57,587 nucleotides of DNA. It comes from JBDKTH01 sp964558295. GTDB taxonomy: Bacteria > Planctomycetota > Planctomycetia > Pirellulales > Thermoguttaceae. Where the stretch lies: assembly GCA_964558295.1 (NCBI GenBank), contig CAZLDQ010000005.1, positions 1-57,587 on the forward strand. Direction: 5' to 3'. The notes beneath the pieces are model-generated. The model was not told the DNA's origin and did no database searches. It was given only the letters and a program-made list of their open reading frames with translations. Within the stretch, counting starts at the first letter, position 1, and the number at the start of each line of letters is the position of its first letter. This document shows positions 33,999-43,072 of the stretch, piece by piece. The position numbers and the translations under genes were made by a program.

Positions 33999-34937
33999 CT
34001 AGCGTACCGTCGTCTGTGTGGAATGCTCAGCGACCATCGGCGTTTGGGGGGCTTCCGCGGCTGTACGTGCGGCGGCCTTCTGGTTCACCTGCTCGATTAG
34101 TTGGGCAAACTGTTCACGGGTTTCCGGCTGCACGTGGGGAAGACGCCGGGCTAGGCGTTGGAGTCCAATCTGGTTGACCTCGGCGGTGCGAGACAGGCTG
34201 GCCACGAAGTTGACGGTTTGGAGGAAATTGAGATCGGCCGTCTTGCCCACCAGGGGCTGAATCGTCTTGGTGAGGATTTCGGCGCCGATGTTGTCCAACT
34301 GTGTGAAGCTGTCCAGGCGGGTGGTGATGTAGCACCGCCCGTCGGGACGCCAGAGGTAGGCGGACCGAAGGACCAGGAGGATGCGGCCCTGGAGTTGGCG
34401 GCCAAATACCGGGCCGTTGTAATAACCTTCGGTGTAGACCACCTGCGTGTTCTGGTCGTGATAGAGGACTTGGATATTCCCTACCGTTCCGGCCTCGTCG
34501 GTGATCTGATACATGTCCGGTCCGGTTTGCTTCATGGTGATCCGGCTGATCCCCAGGGCCTGCCAGATGTTGACGACGACGTCGGGATGGTCGAGCAGGA
34601 ACAAATAGAGATCCGGGTCGCAGGGCATGACGTCGACGGGCATTCGGCGGAAGATGCTGACGTCGGACAAGATAGCGGAGACCTTGGCGCGGGCCGCCGG
34701 ATCAAGCTTGTCGAAGGGGATCGATTGGGCGGCTTGTTCTTGGGCAGCCCGGCTGCTGGTGGCCTTGAATGCTTCCGACGACGCAGGTTGTGCGAGGCCC
34801 GAAGAAGCGGCATGGGGAGGCTCGGCCCGCAGAGGGACGCAAGAGCCCAGCAGGAGTCCTAGCAGCAGGCCCACGGGGAGGGGCAATCGCGTTCCTTCCA
34901 TAGGTGCCCAGACTCTGTCGATCCACCAGATTCTCAT
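33999..34937 (-). CDS. Unknown probable lipoprotein or secreted protein
   Basis: The 312-residue protein starts at the ATG at 34937, which has GGAAGGGGGG just upstream. The N-terminus has a signal with a lipobox-like end (LLLGLLLGSC, Cys at about 33), so lipid attachment is plausible but the serine before the cysteine is not ideal. After a low-complexity Ala/Ser stretch the domain at about 75-285 contains VDVMPCDPDLYLFLLDHPDVVVNIW, TVGNIQVLYHDQNTQVVYTEGYYNG and DGRCYITTRLDSFTQLDNIGAE. It has no catalytic motif I know. Its position beside a HEAT-repeat membrane protein and an LPS-export permease suggests an envelope function, without proof. Confidence 0.75.
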   Translation of the reverse strand: MRIWWIDRVWAPMEGTRLPLPVGLLLGLLLGSCVPLRAEPPHAASSGLAQPASSEAFKATSSRAAQEQAAQSIPFDKLDPAARAKVSAILSDVSIFRRMPVDVMPCDPDLYLFLLDHPDVVVNIWQALGISRITMKQTGPDMYQITDEAGTVGNIQVLYHDQNTQVVYTEGYYNGPVFGRQLQGRILLVLRSAYLWRPDGRCYITTRLDSFTQLDNIGAEILTKTIQPLVGKTADLNFLQTVNFVASLSRTAEVNQIGLQRLARRLPHVQPETREQFAQLIEQVNQKAAARTAAEAPQTPMVAEHSTQTTVR

Positions 34938-35253
34938 AGTCCCCCCTTCCTTGGCCTCGTCATCGCGACCGTTCCTCGTACACCTCGTCCGATCCCCCTC
35001 CTTCACTCGGGGGCCATGGAGTCTGCAGGTGCTTCTGATTATTCGGCTCATATCGGACAAGGGGAGCAGTGAAACTTTGCAGGTCGTTTTGGGTGTTGGG
35101 GGGATGGGTAGGTTAGATCGATATGGGGGAACCTGCTTCGCCGTTTTCTGCTCTTGTGAGCCTGGCCACAATCGCCGAAAATGCGGCCGCTTCGAGGGGG
35201 GATGGTAGCATGATTTGCCTTGGATGCGTGGAGAGACATCGCGACGGACGTGT
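34938..35253. other. 316-base divergent gap
   Basis: This separates the unknown lipoprotein gene (minus) from the HEAT-repeat gene (plus) and must hold both promoters. I see no clear promoter pair, no strong repeat and no RNA-like fold. Confidence 0.5.
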
Positions 35254-36576
35254 ATGAAGGGAATTCGAGCCCTCTTGGTGACGCTGATGCTAGCGGCGGG
35301 CCTCCTGACTTTGGCGGCCGGTCTCTGGTCGCAGTCTGACCGGTTGATGGCCATCTATTGGCGCAGCCGACTAGCCAAGGTGCCGGACGATGAGGTCGGC
35401 ACTCTTCTGAGCCAGATGCTCGCCTGGGAGAAGGCGAGTATCCCGGTCCTGGTTGAGGCCTTGAATTCGCCCCGTCCAGGCGTGGTTACGGAGAGCCGGG
35501 AGGTACTGTGGGAGGCTCTGGCGCGGTGGGATCGCCTTCCTCAAGCGGAGTCGTCTGCGCGACTCCGGTTGCTGGCGGAGTCACTTGCCGAGCAGGTCGA
35601 GCATTTTGGTTCCTCTGCTCAGGCCGACGCCGGGGAACTGGCTTCACAGCTTCTGATGCGCCAGGTTGATGAGGCGGCCATACCGGCGTGGCGCTATACG
35701 GCGGCTTGCGAACGGGTGCTGGTAGCGACCAGCGCGGCGCGTGCGGAACGTGCGAAGGCTTTGGCGGCTGCGCCGGCGGAGCCGGCTCCCGATCCCACGC
35801 GGTCGTCTGAGGAAGGCGGGGAAAACACATCCCGCCCCAATCAGCCCTTTTCGGTGGGCAGTGCTGGCGGACAGGACGGTAAGACCCAAGCGACTATCTC
35901 CGTCATCGAGAAGGAACCCGCGACTATCTCAAATCAACCCTCGCGTCTTCCGGATAAGTCTCCGTTCGCCGAAAGAGTCCGTGCCGATTCGCCACAAGCC
36001 TCGTCTGCTCCGCCGGCCCCGCTGCCGAATGACATCGCGGAGCCGAATCGGATTGAGGATCAGGTGGCGTCTGGTGCAAAGGGCATCGTACGCGAAATAT
36101 CGAAGTCGGCCGCCGTACCGCAGCAAGTCCAACCCGGGGGCTTGGAACTCCAAGAACCAGTGCCAATCGACGTTGATACGGTGGAACTGATGCGCAAGCT
36201 TCGTTCGAACGATCCCAAGACCGCTGCGACGGCGCGGGCGGCCCTGGTGCAGCGGGGATTCTCCGAGGTGCAGTTGGAACTCGCCTTGCGATTGTTTGAT
36301 CCCGATCCTGGCGTTCGCAAGCAGTTGGTTCAGGTCTTGCCGGAAATGCGTTCGCTGGATGCGACACCCTGGTTGTTGCAACTTTGTCGTGATGAGAATG
36401 CCGACGTGCGGCGCGCTGCGTTTACGCTCATGGCCACAACCACCGATCCTTGGCTAATGGACCGTTTGCTCCAAATCGCCCGGCAAGACCCTGATTCGGC
36501 AATCCAACGCCAGGCCGAACGGTTGGCCAGCCGGCGTGATGAAGCTCGGCGGCCGGGGACGGGGAGGACACGGTGA
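35254..36576 (+). CDS. Membrane-anchored HEAT-repeat protein
   Basis: The 440-residue protein begins MKGIRALLVTLMLAAGLLTLAAGLW, a membrane anchor or uncleaved signal. Residues about 35-170 are helical (LLSQMLAWEKASIPVLVEALNSPRPGVV). Residues about 175-300 are a Pro/Ala/Ser-rich linker. From about 310 to 430, HEAT-like repeats follow (MRKLRSNDPKTAATARAALVQRG, LALRLFDPDPGVRKQLVQVLPEM, CRDENADVRRAAFTLMA). Such repeats bind partner proteins. The start is chosen for the anchor; the ribosome site is weak. It converges on the LptF/LptG gene after 25 bases. Confidence 0.75.
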   Translation: MKGIRALLVTLMLAAGLLTLAAGLWSQSDRLMAIYWRSRLAKVPDDEVGTLLSQMLAWEKASIPVLVEALNSPRPGVVTESREVLWEALARWDRLPQAESSARLRLLAESLAEQVEHFGSSAQADAGELASQLLMRQVDEAAIPAWRYTAACERVLVATSAARAERAKALAAAPAEPAPDPTRSSEEGGENTSRPNQPFSVGSAGGQDGKTQATISVIEKEPATISNQPSRLPDKSPFAERVRADSPQASSAPPAPLPNDIAEPNRIEDQVASGAKGIVREISKSAAVPQQVQPGGLELQEPVPIDVDTVELMRKLRSNDPKTAATARAALVQRGFSEVQLELALRLFDPDPGVRKQLVQVLPEMRSLDATPWLLQLCRDENADVRRAAFTLMATTTDPWLMDRLLQIARQDPDSAIQRQAERLASRRDEARRPGTGRTR

Positions 36577-36601
36577 GGAGCAAGGAATGACCAATGCCGT
36601 T

Positions 36602-37735
36602 CTACTTTCCCATCGCGTCGGACAAATATACGGCCAGGGGGATGGCGATTAATAAGGGGAACCAAGCGGCGGAGGCTGGGCTGAGGACGTAATTGGCGCC
36701 GAGATGGTGAAAGAGGATTGTCAGGATCATGAAGGCCGCGACGAGTAAGCCGCAGAGGCCCATGGCGAGAAAGACATTTCGGCTTTCTCGGGTCAGCACC
36801 AGCGGTAGGCCGAGAAATAGGAGCGTGAGGTCCATCAGCGGTTGGACGATGCGCGCGTGAACCAGTACGCGCGTGTCAGCGCCGAAGTTGAAGCTTGGGT
36901 TTCGGAGGCTCTGGATCAACTGTCGCGTGGACGAGAACTGTTGGCTGGCTCCGCCGGTCAATTGGTCGAAGCTGAGACCACTGACGACGAAGCACTCGTC
37001 GGGTTTGAGCCACTGGGGCATATCGTGCGGCGTGACCAGCACCGGTCGTCCGTCGAGCTTCAGGGAGGGGCGGAGGTGGAGGTCTTTGGGCTTCTCCACG
37101 CCCGTGAACAAGTAGCCGCCCGGCCGCTCTCCTTCTGGGGGGAGATAGTAAGCGTTTTCGCCAATCAGCAGTTTGCCGTAGTCGCTGAGACGTGGCGGCA
37201 GGAGAAAGTCGGGCTTAGAGATCCGTTTCTTGTCAGCGTAGGTCGATTTGCCGCGAATATAGATCTCTGTCTGGTGGTCGCAGCGAGTCGGTAAGGGGTG
37301 GGCGACATCGCCGATGAGGTCTTGGGGACGCTTGCCCAATTCTTCCTGAAACCGAGGGATTAGCAACTCGCGGTTCGCGGCAGCCAACAAGGTGATCAGG
37401 ACTGCAGCCACGAGCATTGGTCGCACGACGCGGATTCGGGAAATGCCGGCCGCCATCAGGGCGGTCAACTCATTGTGACGTTGGATCCAGGCCACCGTGA
37501 ACATGGCCGACATCAGGACCAGGAATCCCGAGGTACGATCGAAAAGGTAAATGGCCCGGTAGGTGTAGAAGGAGCCCATCAGTCTTGCCAAGCCGCCTCC
37601 CTTGTCGGCCGCACGGATGAACTCTTCGAGATTTGTGAAGGCGTCGAAGACAATCATCAAGCCCGTGAGGCTGACGTAGCAGATCAAGAACGTCTTGAGG
37701 AACTGATATAGCAAGTAGCGATCAAGGATCCGCAT
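36602..37735 (-). CDS. LptF/LptG family permease
   Basis: The 377-residue protein has the family start MRILDRYLLYQFLKTFLICYVSLTGLMIVFDAF, then a helix pair around SGFLVLMSAMFTVAWIQRHNELTALMAAGIS, a periplasmic beta-rich middle (about 140-275) and three C-terminal helices (QPLMDLTLLFLGLPLVLTR, FLAMGLCGLLVAAFMILTILF). LptF and LptG extract lipopolysaccharide from the inner membrane with LptB. Only one of the pair is here. The ATG at 37735 shares its A with the stop of the aminotransferase gene (TAATG), so translation is coupled. Presence of this permease supports an LPS-like outer membrane. Confidence 0.88.
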   Translation of the reverse strand: MRILDRYLLYQFLKTFLICYVSLTGLMIVFDAFTNLEEFIRAADKGGGLARLMGSFYTYRAIYLFDRTSGFLVLMSAMFTVAWIQRHNELTALMAAGISRIRVVRPMLVAAVLITLLAAANRELLIPRFQEELGKRPQDLIGDVAHPLPTRCDHQTEIYIRGKSTYADKKRISKPDFLLPPRLSDYGKLLIGENAYYLPPEGERPGGYLFTGVEKPKDLHLRPSLKLDGRPVLVTPHDMPQWLKPDECFVVSGLSFDQLTGGASQQFSSTRQLIQSLRNPSFNFGADTRVLVHARIVQPLMDLTLLFLGLPLVLTRESRNVFLAMGLCGLLVAAFMILTILFHHLGANYVLSPASAAWFPLLIAIPLAVYLSDAMGK

Positions 37736-39006
37736 TAAAGTACCTCACGCAAAGCCCGGGCCAGGGCTTCGAGGCCCTGCCGGATACTTGTACACGACGG
37801 ATTGGCAAAGCTGAGCCGGAGCGTATTGCGGGGGACGGGGAGGCCTTCCGAAGGATAACAGTACTCGCCGGGTACGTAGAGCACGCCTTCTGCAACCGCG
37901 CGATCGAACAGGGGGCCCGACAGGCCTGTGTCGATTTCTTCCGGCAGCCGAATCCAGAGATACATTCCACCCGTTGGACGCACCCATCGGGCGCCCAGGG
38001 GTGCCAAGAACTCCTCGGCTGCGTGAAGTGAGGTCGCGAGCTTCTCGCGGTACGTGTTACGCAACTGCGCGACGTGCTGGTCGAACAGTCCTAGGTTCAC
38101 TACGGCTGCCATGAGGGTTTGGTTGAAGTTGGGCGAACCGAAATCGATGGGGCCCTTCATGCTCAGGGCTGGGGCAAGCAGTTGGGCGGGAAGAATTCCC
38201 CAGCCAACCCGGATGCCTGGCGAATAGGATTTGGAAAAACTGCCGGTTACAATCACCGTGTCGCCCGTGGGATCAAAGGCCCTCAAGCTAGGGATGTCAT
38301 TTCCCTCGTAGCGGAGCTCTCGGTAGGCCGTATCTTCAAGCAGGAAGATCTTGCCTGCGCGGGACCAACGCTGGGCGATTTCGACCAGGGTGGCTCGCCG
38401 ATTGGCGGAAAGGGTGATTCCCGTAGGATTATCGTAGTAGGTGGTCAGGTAGATCAATTTGACGCGGCCAAGCTCTCCAGCCCGGTCCCGGCGAGCCAAT
38501 TGTTCCTCGAGGGCTTCCGGGATCACTCCCTCTTGGTCGATTTCGACCCCGATTGCCCGAGCGCCAAGGTTGGCCAATGTCCCGAGGAACACATAGTAGC
38601 TCGGTGCCCCACAGAGGACGATATCACCCGGGTCGAGTAAGGTCTCTCCCACCAGATGGAGAAACTGATTGCTGCCGGCGGTGATCAGCACCTGGTTGGC
38701 GGAAAGCTTCAGCTCTGCGGCCGTTTGGCCATCGGCAGTGAGCATCCGCTGGAGAATGGCTTCGCGCAGTGGGGGGAAACCGATGGTGGTCCCGTATTGG
38801 AGAGCGGACCGGGCGAGTTCCGGATCGGAGCAGATCGTCACTAAAGCCTGCGCGGTGGTCTCGACCGGAAGACTCTGCTGGTCGACGAACCCGGCGGCCA
38901 ACGAAACGAGATCGGGATTGGCTAGAGCGCGGGCCATCAGTCGGCTGGCGATCGGCTCGCCGCCGGCCCAACCTGCCCGTCGACTCAAATGGTTCGCTTC
39001 TGTCAT
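37735..39006 (-). CDS. PLP-dependent aminotransferase, class I/II (2-aminoadipate aminotransferase-like)
   Basis: The 423-residue protein has SLAAGFVDQQSLPVE, LQYGTTIGFPPLREAI, ITAGSNQFLHLVGETLLDPGD, YLTTYYDNPTGITLSANRR and the PLP lysine in TGSFSKSYSPGIRVGW. This arrangement is that of the LysN/ARO8-like group that transfers amino groups between amino acids and 2-oxo acids. The substrate is not set by sequence. It precedes and overlaps the LptF/LptG gene, a pairing with no obvious metabolic link. Confidence 0.88.
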   Translation of the reverse strand: MTEANHLSRRAGWAGGEPIASRLMARALANPDLVSLAAGFVDQQSLPVETTAQALVTICSDPELARSALQYGTTIGFPPLREAILQRMLTADGQTAAELKLSANQVLITAGSNQFLHLVGETLLDPGDIVLCGAPSYYVFLGTLANLGARAIGVEIDQEGVIPEALEEQLARRDRAGELGRVKLIYLTTYYDNPTGITLSANRRATLVEIAQRWSRAGKIFLLEDTAYRELRYEGNDIPSLRAFDPTGDTVIVTGSFSKSYSPGIRVGWGILPAQLLAPALSMKGPIDFGSPNFNQTLMAAVVNLGLFDQHVAQLRNTYREKLATSLHAAEEFLAPLGARWVRPTGGMYLWIRLPEEIDTGLSGPLFDRAVAEGVLYVPGEYCYPSEGLPVPRNTLRLSFANPSCTSIRQGLEALARALREVL

Positions 39007-39148
39007 CGTGTGGGAAAGCGTGAGAGATCCTCAGGGGTGACGCCCCAGCCCATCCGGGAGCATAGGGGAACCGGCGACTCCAAGTCAAGGTCCACCACGG
39101 CGGTGCCCCCCTGCTGCTGCGGGTGGAAAGGGGGTATGATAAACGCAT

Positions 39149-39961
39149 ATGCTGGGCAGAATTCGAAAAACGGTATTTTTCAATGGGGCCTCGGAGGCCC
39201 TTGGGCAACAGGCTCGCTTTTGGAGCCGAGCAGGGGTCAATCTGCTCTTTCCGCCACGTTGCACCTATTGCGACGGCGAGTTGCCGGCCTTGACCGATAG
39301 TATCCTTTTGTGCGATGACTGTCGGAACAAGTTGGGCCCGATGGATTGGCCGTGCTGCCATCGCTGTGGGGCCCCGGTGAATGCCGAGGAAGCCAAGGCG
39401 GAATGCTGCGCACGGTGTCGGATGACGAAGCTGACATTCGACGCGGTGGTCTCGTTGGGGGCCTATCGTGACCACCTGCGCACGGCTGTCCTGCGCATGA
39501 AACGGCCCTCGGGGCGAGCCTTGGCGATGGCGTTGGGCCGGTTGTTTCAATTGCGCCGAGGGGGCGAAGTGGCTGCGTCTGCTCCCGGTCTGGTGATCCC
39601 TGTCCCGATGCATTGGCGGCGCTATTGGGTCCAAGGCGTCAACAGCGCGGAGGTCCTAGCCGAGTGTCTGGCTCAAGAAATGAACGTTCCGTTAGCCGCT
39701 CGCATCCTGCGCCGCGTGCGTAACACCTTGCCACAAGCCAATTTGTCTCCCAAACAACGGTTTGACAATGTTCGTGGTGCCTTTGAGGTTCGTTCAGGCT
39801 ACGATTTAAACGGGAGCCATGTGCTCCTCGTTGACGACATCCTCACGACAGGAGCGACGTGCAGTGAGGCCTCGCGCATGCTCAAGGCCGTCGGGGCAGA
39901 AACCGTCTCGATAGCGGTGCTGGCACGAGCCCTCGGGGAGCGGGGCCACGGTGTCCCCTGA
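39149..39961 (+). CDS. comF: ComF family phosphoribosyltransferase-like protein
   Basis: The 270-residue protein has two zinc-binding cysteine clusters (CTYCDGELPALTDSILLCDDC and CCHRCGAPVNAEEAKAECCARC), then GAYRDHLRTAVLRMK, IPVPMHWRRYWVQGVN, and the phosphoribosyltransferase signature VLLVDDILTTGATCSEAS. ComF works in natural DNA uptake in some bacteria; in many others its role is open. No ribosome site is seen before the ATG at 39149, and a TATGAT sits only nine bases upstream, so the transcript could be leaderless. The last 11 bases overlap the next gene. Confidence 0.88.
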   Translation: MLGRIRKTVFFNGASEALGQQARFWSRAGVNLLFPPRCTYCDGELPALTDSILLCDDCRNKLGPMDWPCCHRCGAPVNAEEAKAECCARCRMTKLTFDAVVSLGAYRDHLRTAVLRMKRPSGRALAMALGRLFQLRRGGEVAASAPGLVIPVPMHWRRYWVQGVNSAEVLAECLAQEMNVPLAARILRRVRNTLPQANLSPKQRFDNVRGAFEVRSGYDLNGSHVLLVDDILTTGATCSEASRMLKAVGAETVSIAVLARALGERGHGVP

Positions 39962-40946
39962 TTTTCGTCCGATGGTACGCTTGTCCTCGTCAAATCATCA
40001 ACCGACAATAGACCCTATGACAATCAAAGCCACATCCGGCAATGGTCCCGATGGTCGTCCCTTTCGCGCGGCCGTCTTCAGTGGATTGGGGGTTTTATTG
40101 CCCCCGCTATTGACTGTAGTGATATTCCTCTGGATTGGTGGAACTGTCCAGGACTACTTCTTTCGGCCCGTGAATGCGGGCGCACGTGGGCTCGTCGTTT
40201 GGTCAGTCGCCGACATTTGGACCGAAGAACAGTTGCCTCCTGATCAGCGGGGGAAAGCTAACCCTGTGATTCAAGGCAGGACCTATCAACGCCTGCCGGA
40301 TGGAAATTATGTCCCCCAGAATGTGTATGCGGTAGTCAAGCAGAATCCGGGGGAGGAATCGCTCGATTCGGCGCGGGATGTCTATCGTCGATATGTTGAG
40401 CTGAACTATCTGCGTCCCTACTTGTCGATTCCCCTGCTGGTGTCACTCTTCCTTCTGGTGTTGTACCTGCTGGGCAACTTCATGGCGGTCCGGATCGGAC
40501 GGGGATTGTTGGGGCTAGTCGAACGGGCGATTCAACGCGTGCCCCTGGTGCGCAATGTGTATTCGGCGGTCAAAAAAATCAGTGATTTTCTGCTCAGCCA
40601 ACGCGAATTGGAGTATTCCCGTGTCGTGGCCGTCGAGTATCCACGCAAGGGAATGTGGCAACTGGGGTTAGTCACTGGCGACGGGATTCCCGAACTGGAA
40701 ACCGCGGTCGGCGAACCGATGCTCTCGGTGCTGATTCCTACATCGCCCATGCCGATGACCGGGTTTACAACGAATCTGCTCAACAGCGAGACTGGCGATT
40801 TGAGTATCACGATCGACCAAGCGCTTCAGTACCTGGTCAGTTGTGGCGTCGTCGTCCCTGTTCAGCAGTTGCGCGAAATGGCAGCCCCGGGAGCCGAGTT
40901 GCCGTCCGACGTAAAAGATGCGGACGGAAAGAACGCCGGGGCCTAG
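39951..40946 (+). CDS. DUF502 family membrane protein
   Basis: About 331 residues from a GTG at 39951, which has GGGGAG ten bases upstream and overlaps comF; ATGs at 39972 and 40017 are possible starts but have no ribosome site. Two hydrophobic segments (LGVLLPPLLTVVIFLWIGGT near 50 and LSIPLLVSLFLLVLYLLGNFM near 165) flank an external loop longer than usual. The DUF502 core follows: LVERAIQRVPLVRNVYSAVKKISDFL, VVAVEYPRKGMWQLGLVTGDG and a variant of the PTSPMP motif (IPTSPMPMTGFTTNL). Function unknown. Transcription with comF is likely. Confidence 0.82.
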   Translation: MSPDFRPMVRLSSSNHQPTIDPMTIKATSGNGPDGRPFRAAVFSGLGVLLPPLLTVVIFLWIGGTVQDYFFRPVNAGARGLVVWSVADIWTEEQLPPDQRGKANPVIQGRTYQRLPDGNYVPQNVYAVVKQNPGEESLDSARDVYRRYVELNYLRPYLSIPLLVSLFLLVLYLLGNFMAVRIGRGLLGLVERAIQRVPLVRNVYSAVKKISDFLLSQRELEYSRVVAVEYPRKGMWQLGLVTGDGIPELETAVGEPMLSVLIPTSPMPMTGFTTNLLNSETGDLSITIDQALQYLVSCGVVVPVQQLREMAAPGAELPSDVKDADGKNAGA

Positions 40947-41046
40947 GATGCTGGGCAGTGGGCGGAATTGGCTGACAGATGTTGACGCGGTATCCTGAAC
41001 CTTGACCCCCGAACTCTCCCAAACGGTTTCTTCCTGAAACTCCGAC

Positions 41047-41976
41047 ATGACACGTCCTCCTGCTCTTCGTATTGGCACTCGCGGCAGTCCTTTGGCACGA
41101 TGGCAGGCCGAGTGGGTGGCAGGGCAGTTTGGACAACGGGGGATTGAGACGGTTCTGGTGCTGATCACGACCAGCGGAGACCAGGACCAACATGAACCGA
41201 TCGGCACAATGGGTGCTCAAGGGGTGTTCACCAAAGAGATCCAACGGGCATTGTTGGACGAACGGGTCGATCTGGCGGTCCACAGTCTCAAAGATCTGCC
41301 TACCGACGAGGTCCCAGGGCTGACACTGGCCGCTGTTCCTCAACGAGCATCGATTGGCGATGTGCTTGTGACTCGCGACTATCCTTCTTTCGAAGCCTTA
41401 CCGCCTGGCGCCGTGATCGGGACAGGGAGCTTGCGACGTCGCGCGCAATTGCGACACTGGCGGCCGGATCTGGTGATGAAAGACGTGCGAGGCAACGTCG
41501 ACACTCGCCTGCGAAAGCTGGGCGAACAGCAGTACGACGCTTTGGTGCTTGCTGAAGCCGGCTTGCGACGCCTGGGATTGGCAGAACATATTACCCAGTC
41601 TCTGCCACTCCCGCAGTTTTTGCCGGCGGTCGGCCAGGGGGCCCTAGGGCTGGAGACGCGTACGGATGATCACCGGACCCGGGACCGGGTGGCACTGCTC
41701 GACGATCCGGCCACGCACGGGGCCGTCTTGGCCGAACGGGCGATGTTGGCGGCTTTGCAGGGGGGGTGTCTGGCCCCAATCGCCGCCTGGGGACGGAATG
41801 TGGCGGGACGGTTAGTGCTCACCGGCCGGGTCCTCGATCGTGACGGGAGGGAGCGACTCGATGTCACGCTTGAGAGCGAGCCGGCTGAGGCCGTTCTACT
41901 TGGCCGCCGGGTGGCTCAAGCTCTGATTGAGCAAGGGGCCGCCGCACTGATCCACGCGGCACGTCAGAAAAACTAG
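41047..41976 (+). CDS. hemC: Hydroxymethylbilane synthase (porphobilinogen deaminase)
   Basis: The 309-residue protein has LRIGTRGSPLARWQAEWVA, DLAVHSLKDLPTDEVPGL, GTGSLRRRAQL, DVRGNVDTRLRKL and LQGGCLAPIAAWG, where the cysteine carries the dipyrromethane cofactor. It joins four porphobilinogens into hydroxymethylbilane in haem synthesis. Length and motifs are standard. It stands alone between the DUF502 gene and the flagellar operon. Confidence 0.95.
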   Translation: MTRPPALRIGTRGSPLARWQAEWVAGQFGQRGIETVLVLITTSGDQDQHEPIGTMGAQGVFTKEIQRALLDERVDLAVHSLKDLPTDEVPGLTLAAVPQRASIGDVLVTRDYPSFEALPPGAVIGTGSLRRRAQLRHWRPDLVMKDVRGNVDTRLRKLGEQQYDALVLAEAGLRRLGLAEHITQSLPLPQFLPAVGQGALGLETRTDDHRTRDRVALLDDPATHGAVLAERAMLAALQGGCLAPIAAWGRNVAGRLVLTGRVLDRDGRERLDVTLESEPAEAVLLGRRVAQALIEQGAAALIHAARQKN

Positions 41977-42160
41977 GCCGCTGCAGCGAACCGCCCTGTT
42001 CGGCCAGTTCTGCGGGATCGTTCGGCAAAAACTGCGCGTCGCCTTGCTGAAGCGTTTGCACATTGGCGGTATGCGTCGGTGGGCGTCTCTTGGGTGTAAC
42101 TGCCTGCTGTTCAAATGGTTACGGGGGGTGTTCTCCTTTTTCCGCCCCTCAGGGCAGGAT

Positions 42161-42177
42161 CTGGCACGCCGATTGCT
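42161..42177 (+). promoter_or_regulatory. Sigma-54 promoter of the flagellar operon
   Basis: CTGGCACGCCGATTGCT matches the -24/-12 consensus (TGGCACG, four bases, TTGCT). Transcription would start near 42189, about 70 bases before flgF. The rest of the 284-base gap 41977-42260 shows no gene; an RpoN-dependent activator would bind somewhere in it. Confidence 0.75.
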
Positions 42178-42260
42178 AATAGGGGCGACTGCAGTGCTGT
42201 GCAGGTTGCACGGCGGGTCGTTCCAGGGGTGGCACGGCTTCGAAATAACGTGAGGCACGG

Positions 42261-43013
42261 ATGCCCTACGGGCTCTACATCTCGGCGGAAGGGGCGCATG
42301 CTCAAAGCAAGCGGTTGGAGGTCATTTCCAACAACTTGGCGAATGTCGACACCGTAGGTTTTAAACGCGAACTGGCCATCTTCCAGGCCCGTTATGCGGA
42401 AGAAACCCAAGAGGGCCGGGACTATCCCGGGTCGGGGTCGCTCAATGATCTGGGCGGCGGCATTTGGGTACGGGAGACGAAGACCGATTTCTCGGCTGGC
42501 ACGCTGAAAAAGACGGATGTACCCACTGATCTGGCCATCGACGGTGAGGGATTCTTCGTCGTCGAGAAGAGCGGGGAGAAGCTCTTGACCCGGGCCGGAA
42601 ATTTCCGCCTGAGCGAACGCGGCGAACTGGTCACCACCCAGGGCTATCCCGTCCTAAACGACTCCGGAACGCCGATTACGATTGACCGGGCGAATGGGCC
42701 GTGGGAACTCTCGCCCACCGGGGTGATCCGTCAACGGGGACAAACGCAACAATTGGCGATTGTGCAGCCCAAGTCGCTCGACGAGCTTGAGAAAACAGGC
42801 GAAAACCTCTTCCGTCCAGAGAGTGAACCGGAAGCGGTCGCTGCCGAAAAACGTCACGTTGTAAGCGGTTACCTCGAACAATCCCAGGTTCAACCGACCA
42901 TGGAAATGGTCGAACTGATCGAAACCTCGCGGGCCGTAGAGGCCAACCTCAACATGATGAAAACCCAAGACGAGATGCTTTCCGGTCTCATCAATCGTCT
43001 GTTGAAAGCCTAG
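42261..43013 (+). CDS. flgF: Flagellar basal-body rod protein FlgF
   Basis: The 250-residue protein starts MPYGLYISAEGAHAQSKRLEVISNNLANVDTVGFKRE, the flagellar rod N-terminal motif, and ends with the rod C-terminal motif (VEANLNMMKTQDEMLSGLINRLL). TDLAIDGEGFFVVEKSGEKLLTRAGNF marks the FlgF/FlgG group; it is shorter than FlgG and lies before it, so FlgF is the best name. It forms the proximal rod. It is the first gene behind the sigma-54 promoter. Confidence 0.9.
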   Translation: MPYGLYISAEGAHAQSKRLEVISNNLANVDTVGFKRELAIFQARYAEETQEGRDYPGSGSLNDLGGGIWVRETKTDFSAGTLKKTDVPTDLAIDGEGFFVVEKSGEKLLTRAGNFRLSERGELVTTQGYPVLNDSGTPITIDRANGPWELSPTGVIRQRGQTQQLAIVQPKSLDELEKTGENLFRPESEPEAVAAEKRHVVSGYLEQSQVQPTMEMVELIETSRAVEANLNMMKTQDEMLSGLINRLLKA

Positions 43014-43072
43014 TTCTCCTAGTCACTGTACTCCTGCTTCTTCTTGTCTTCTAAACGGAAACCATACGATCC

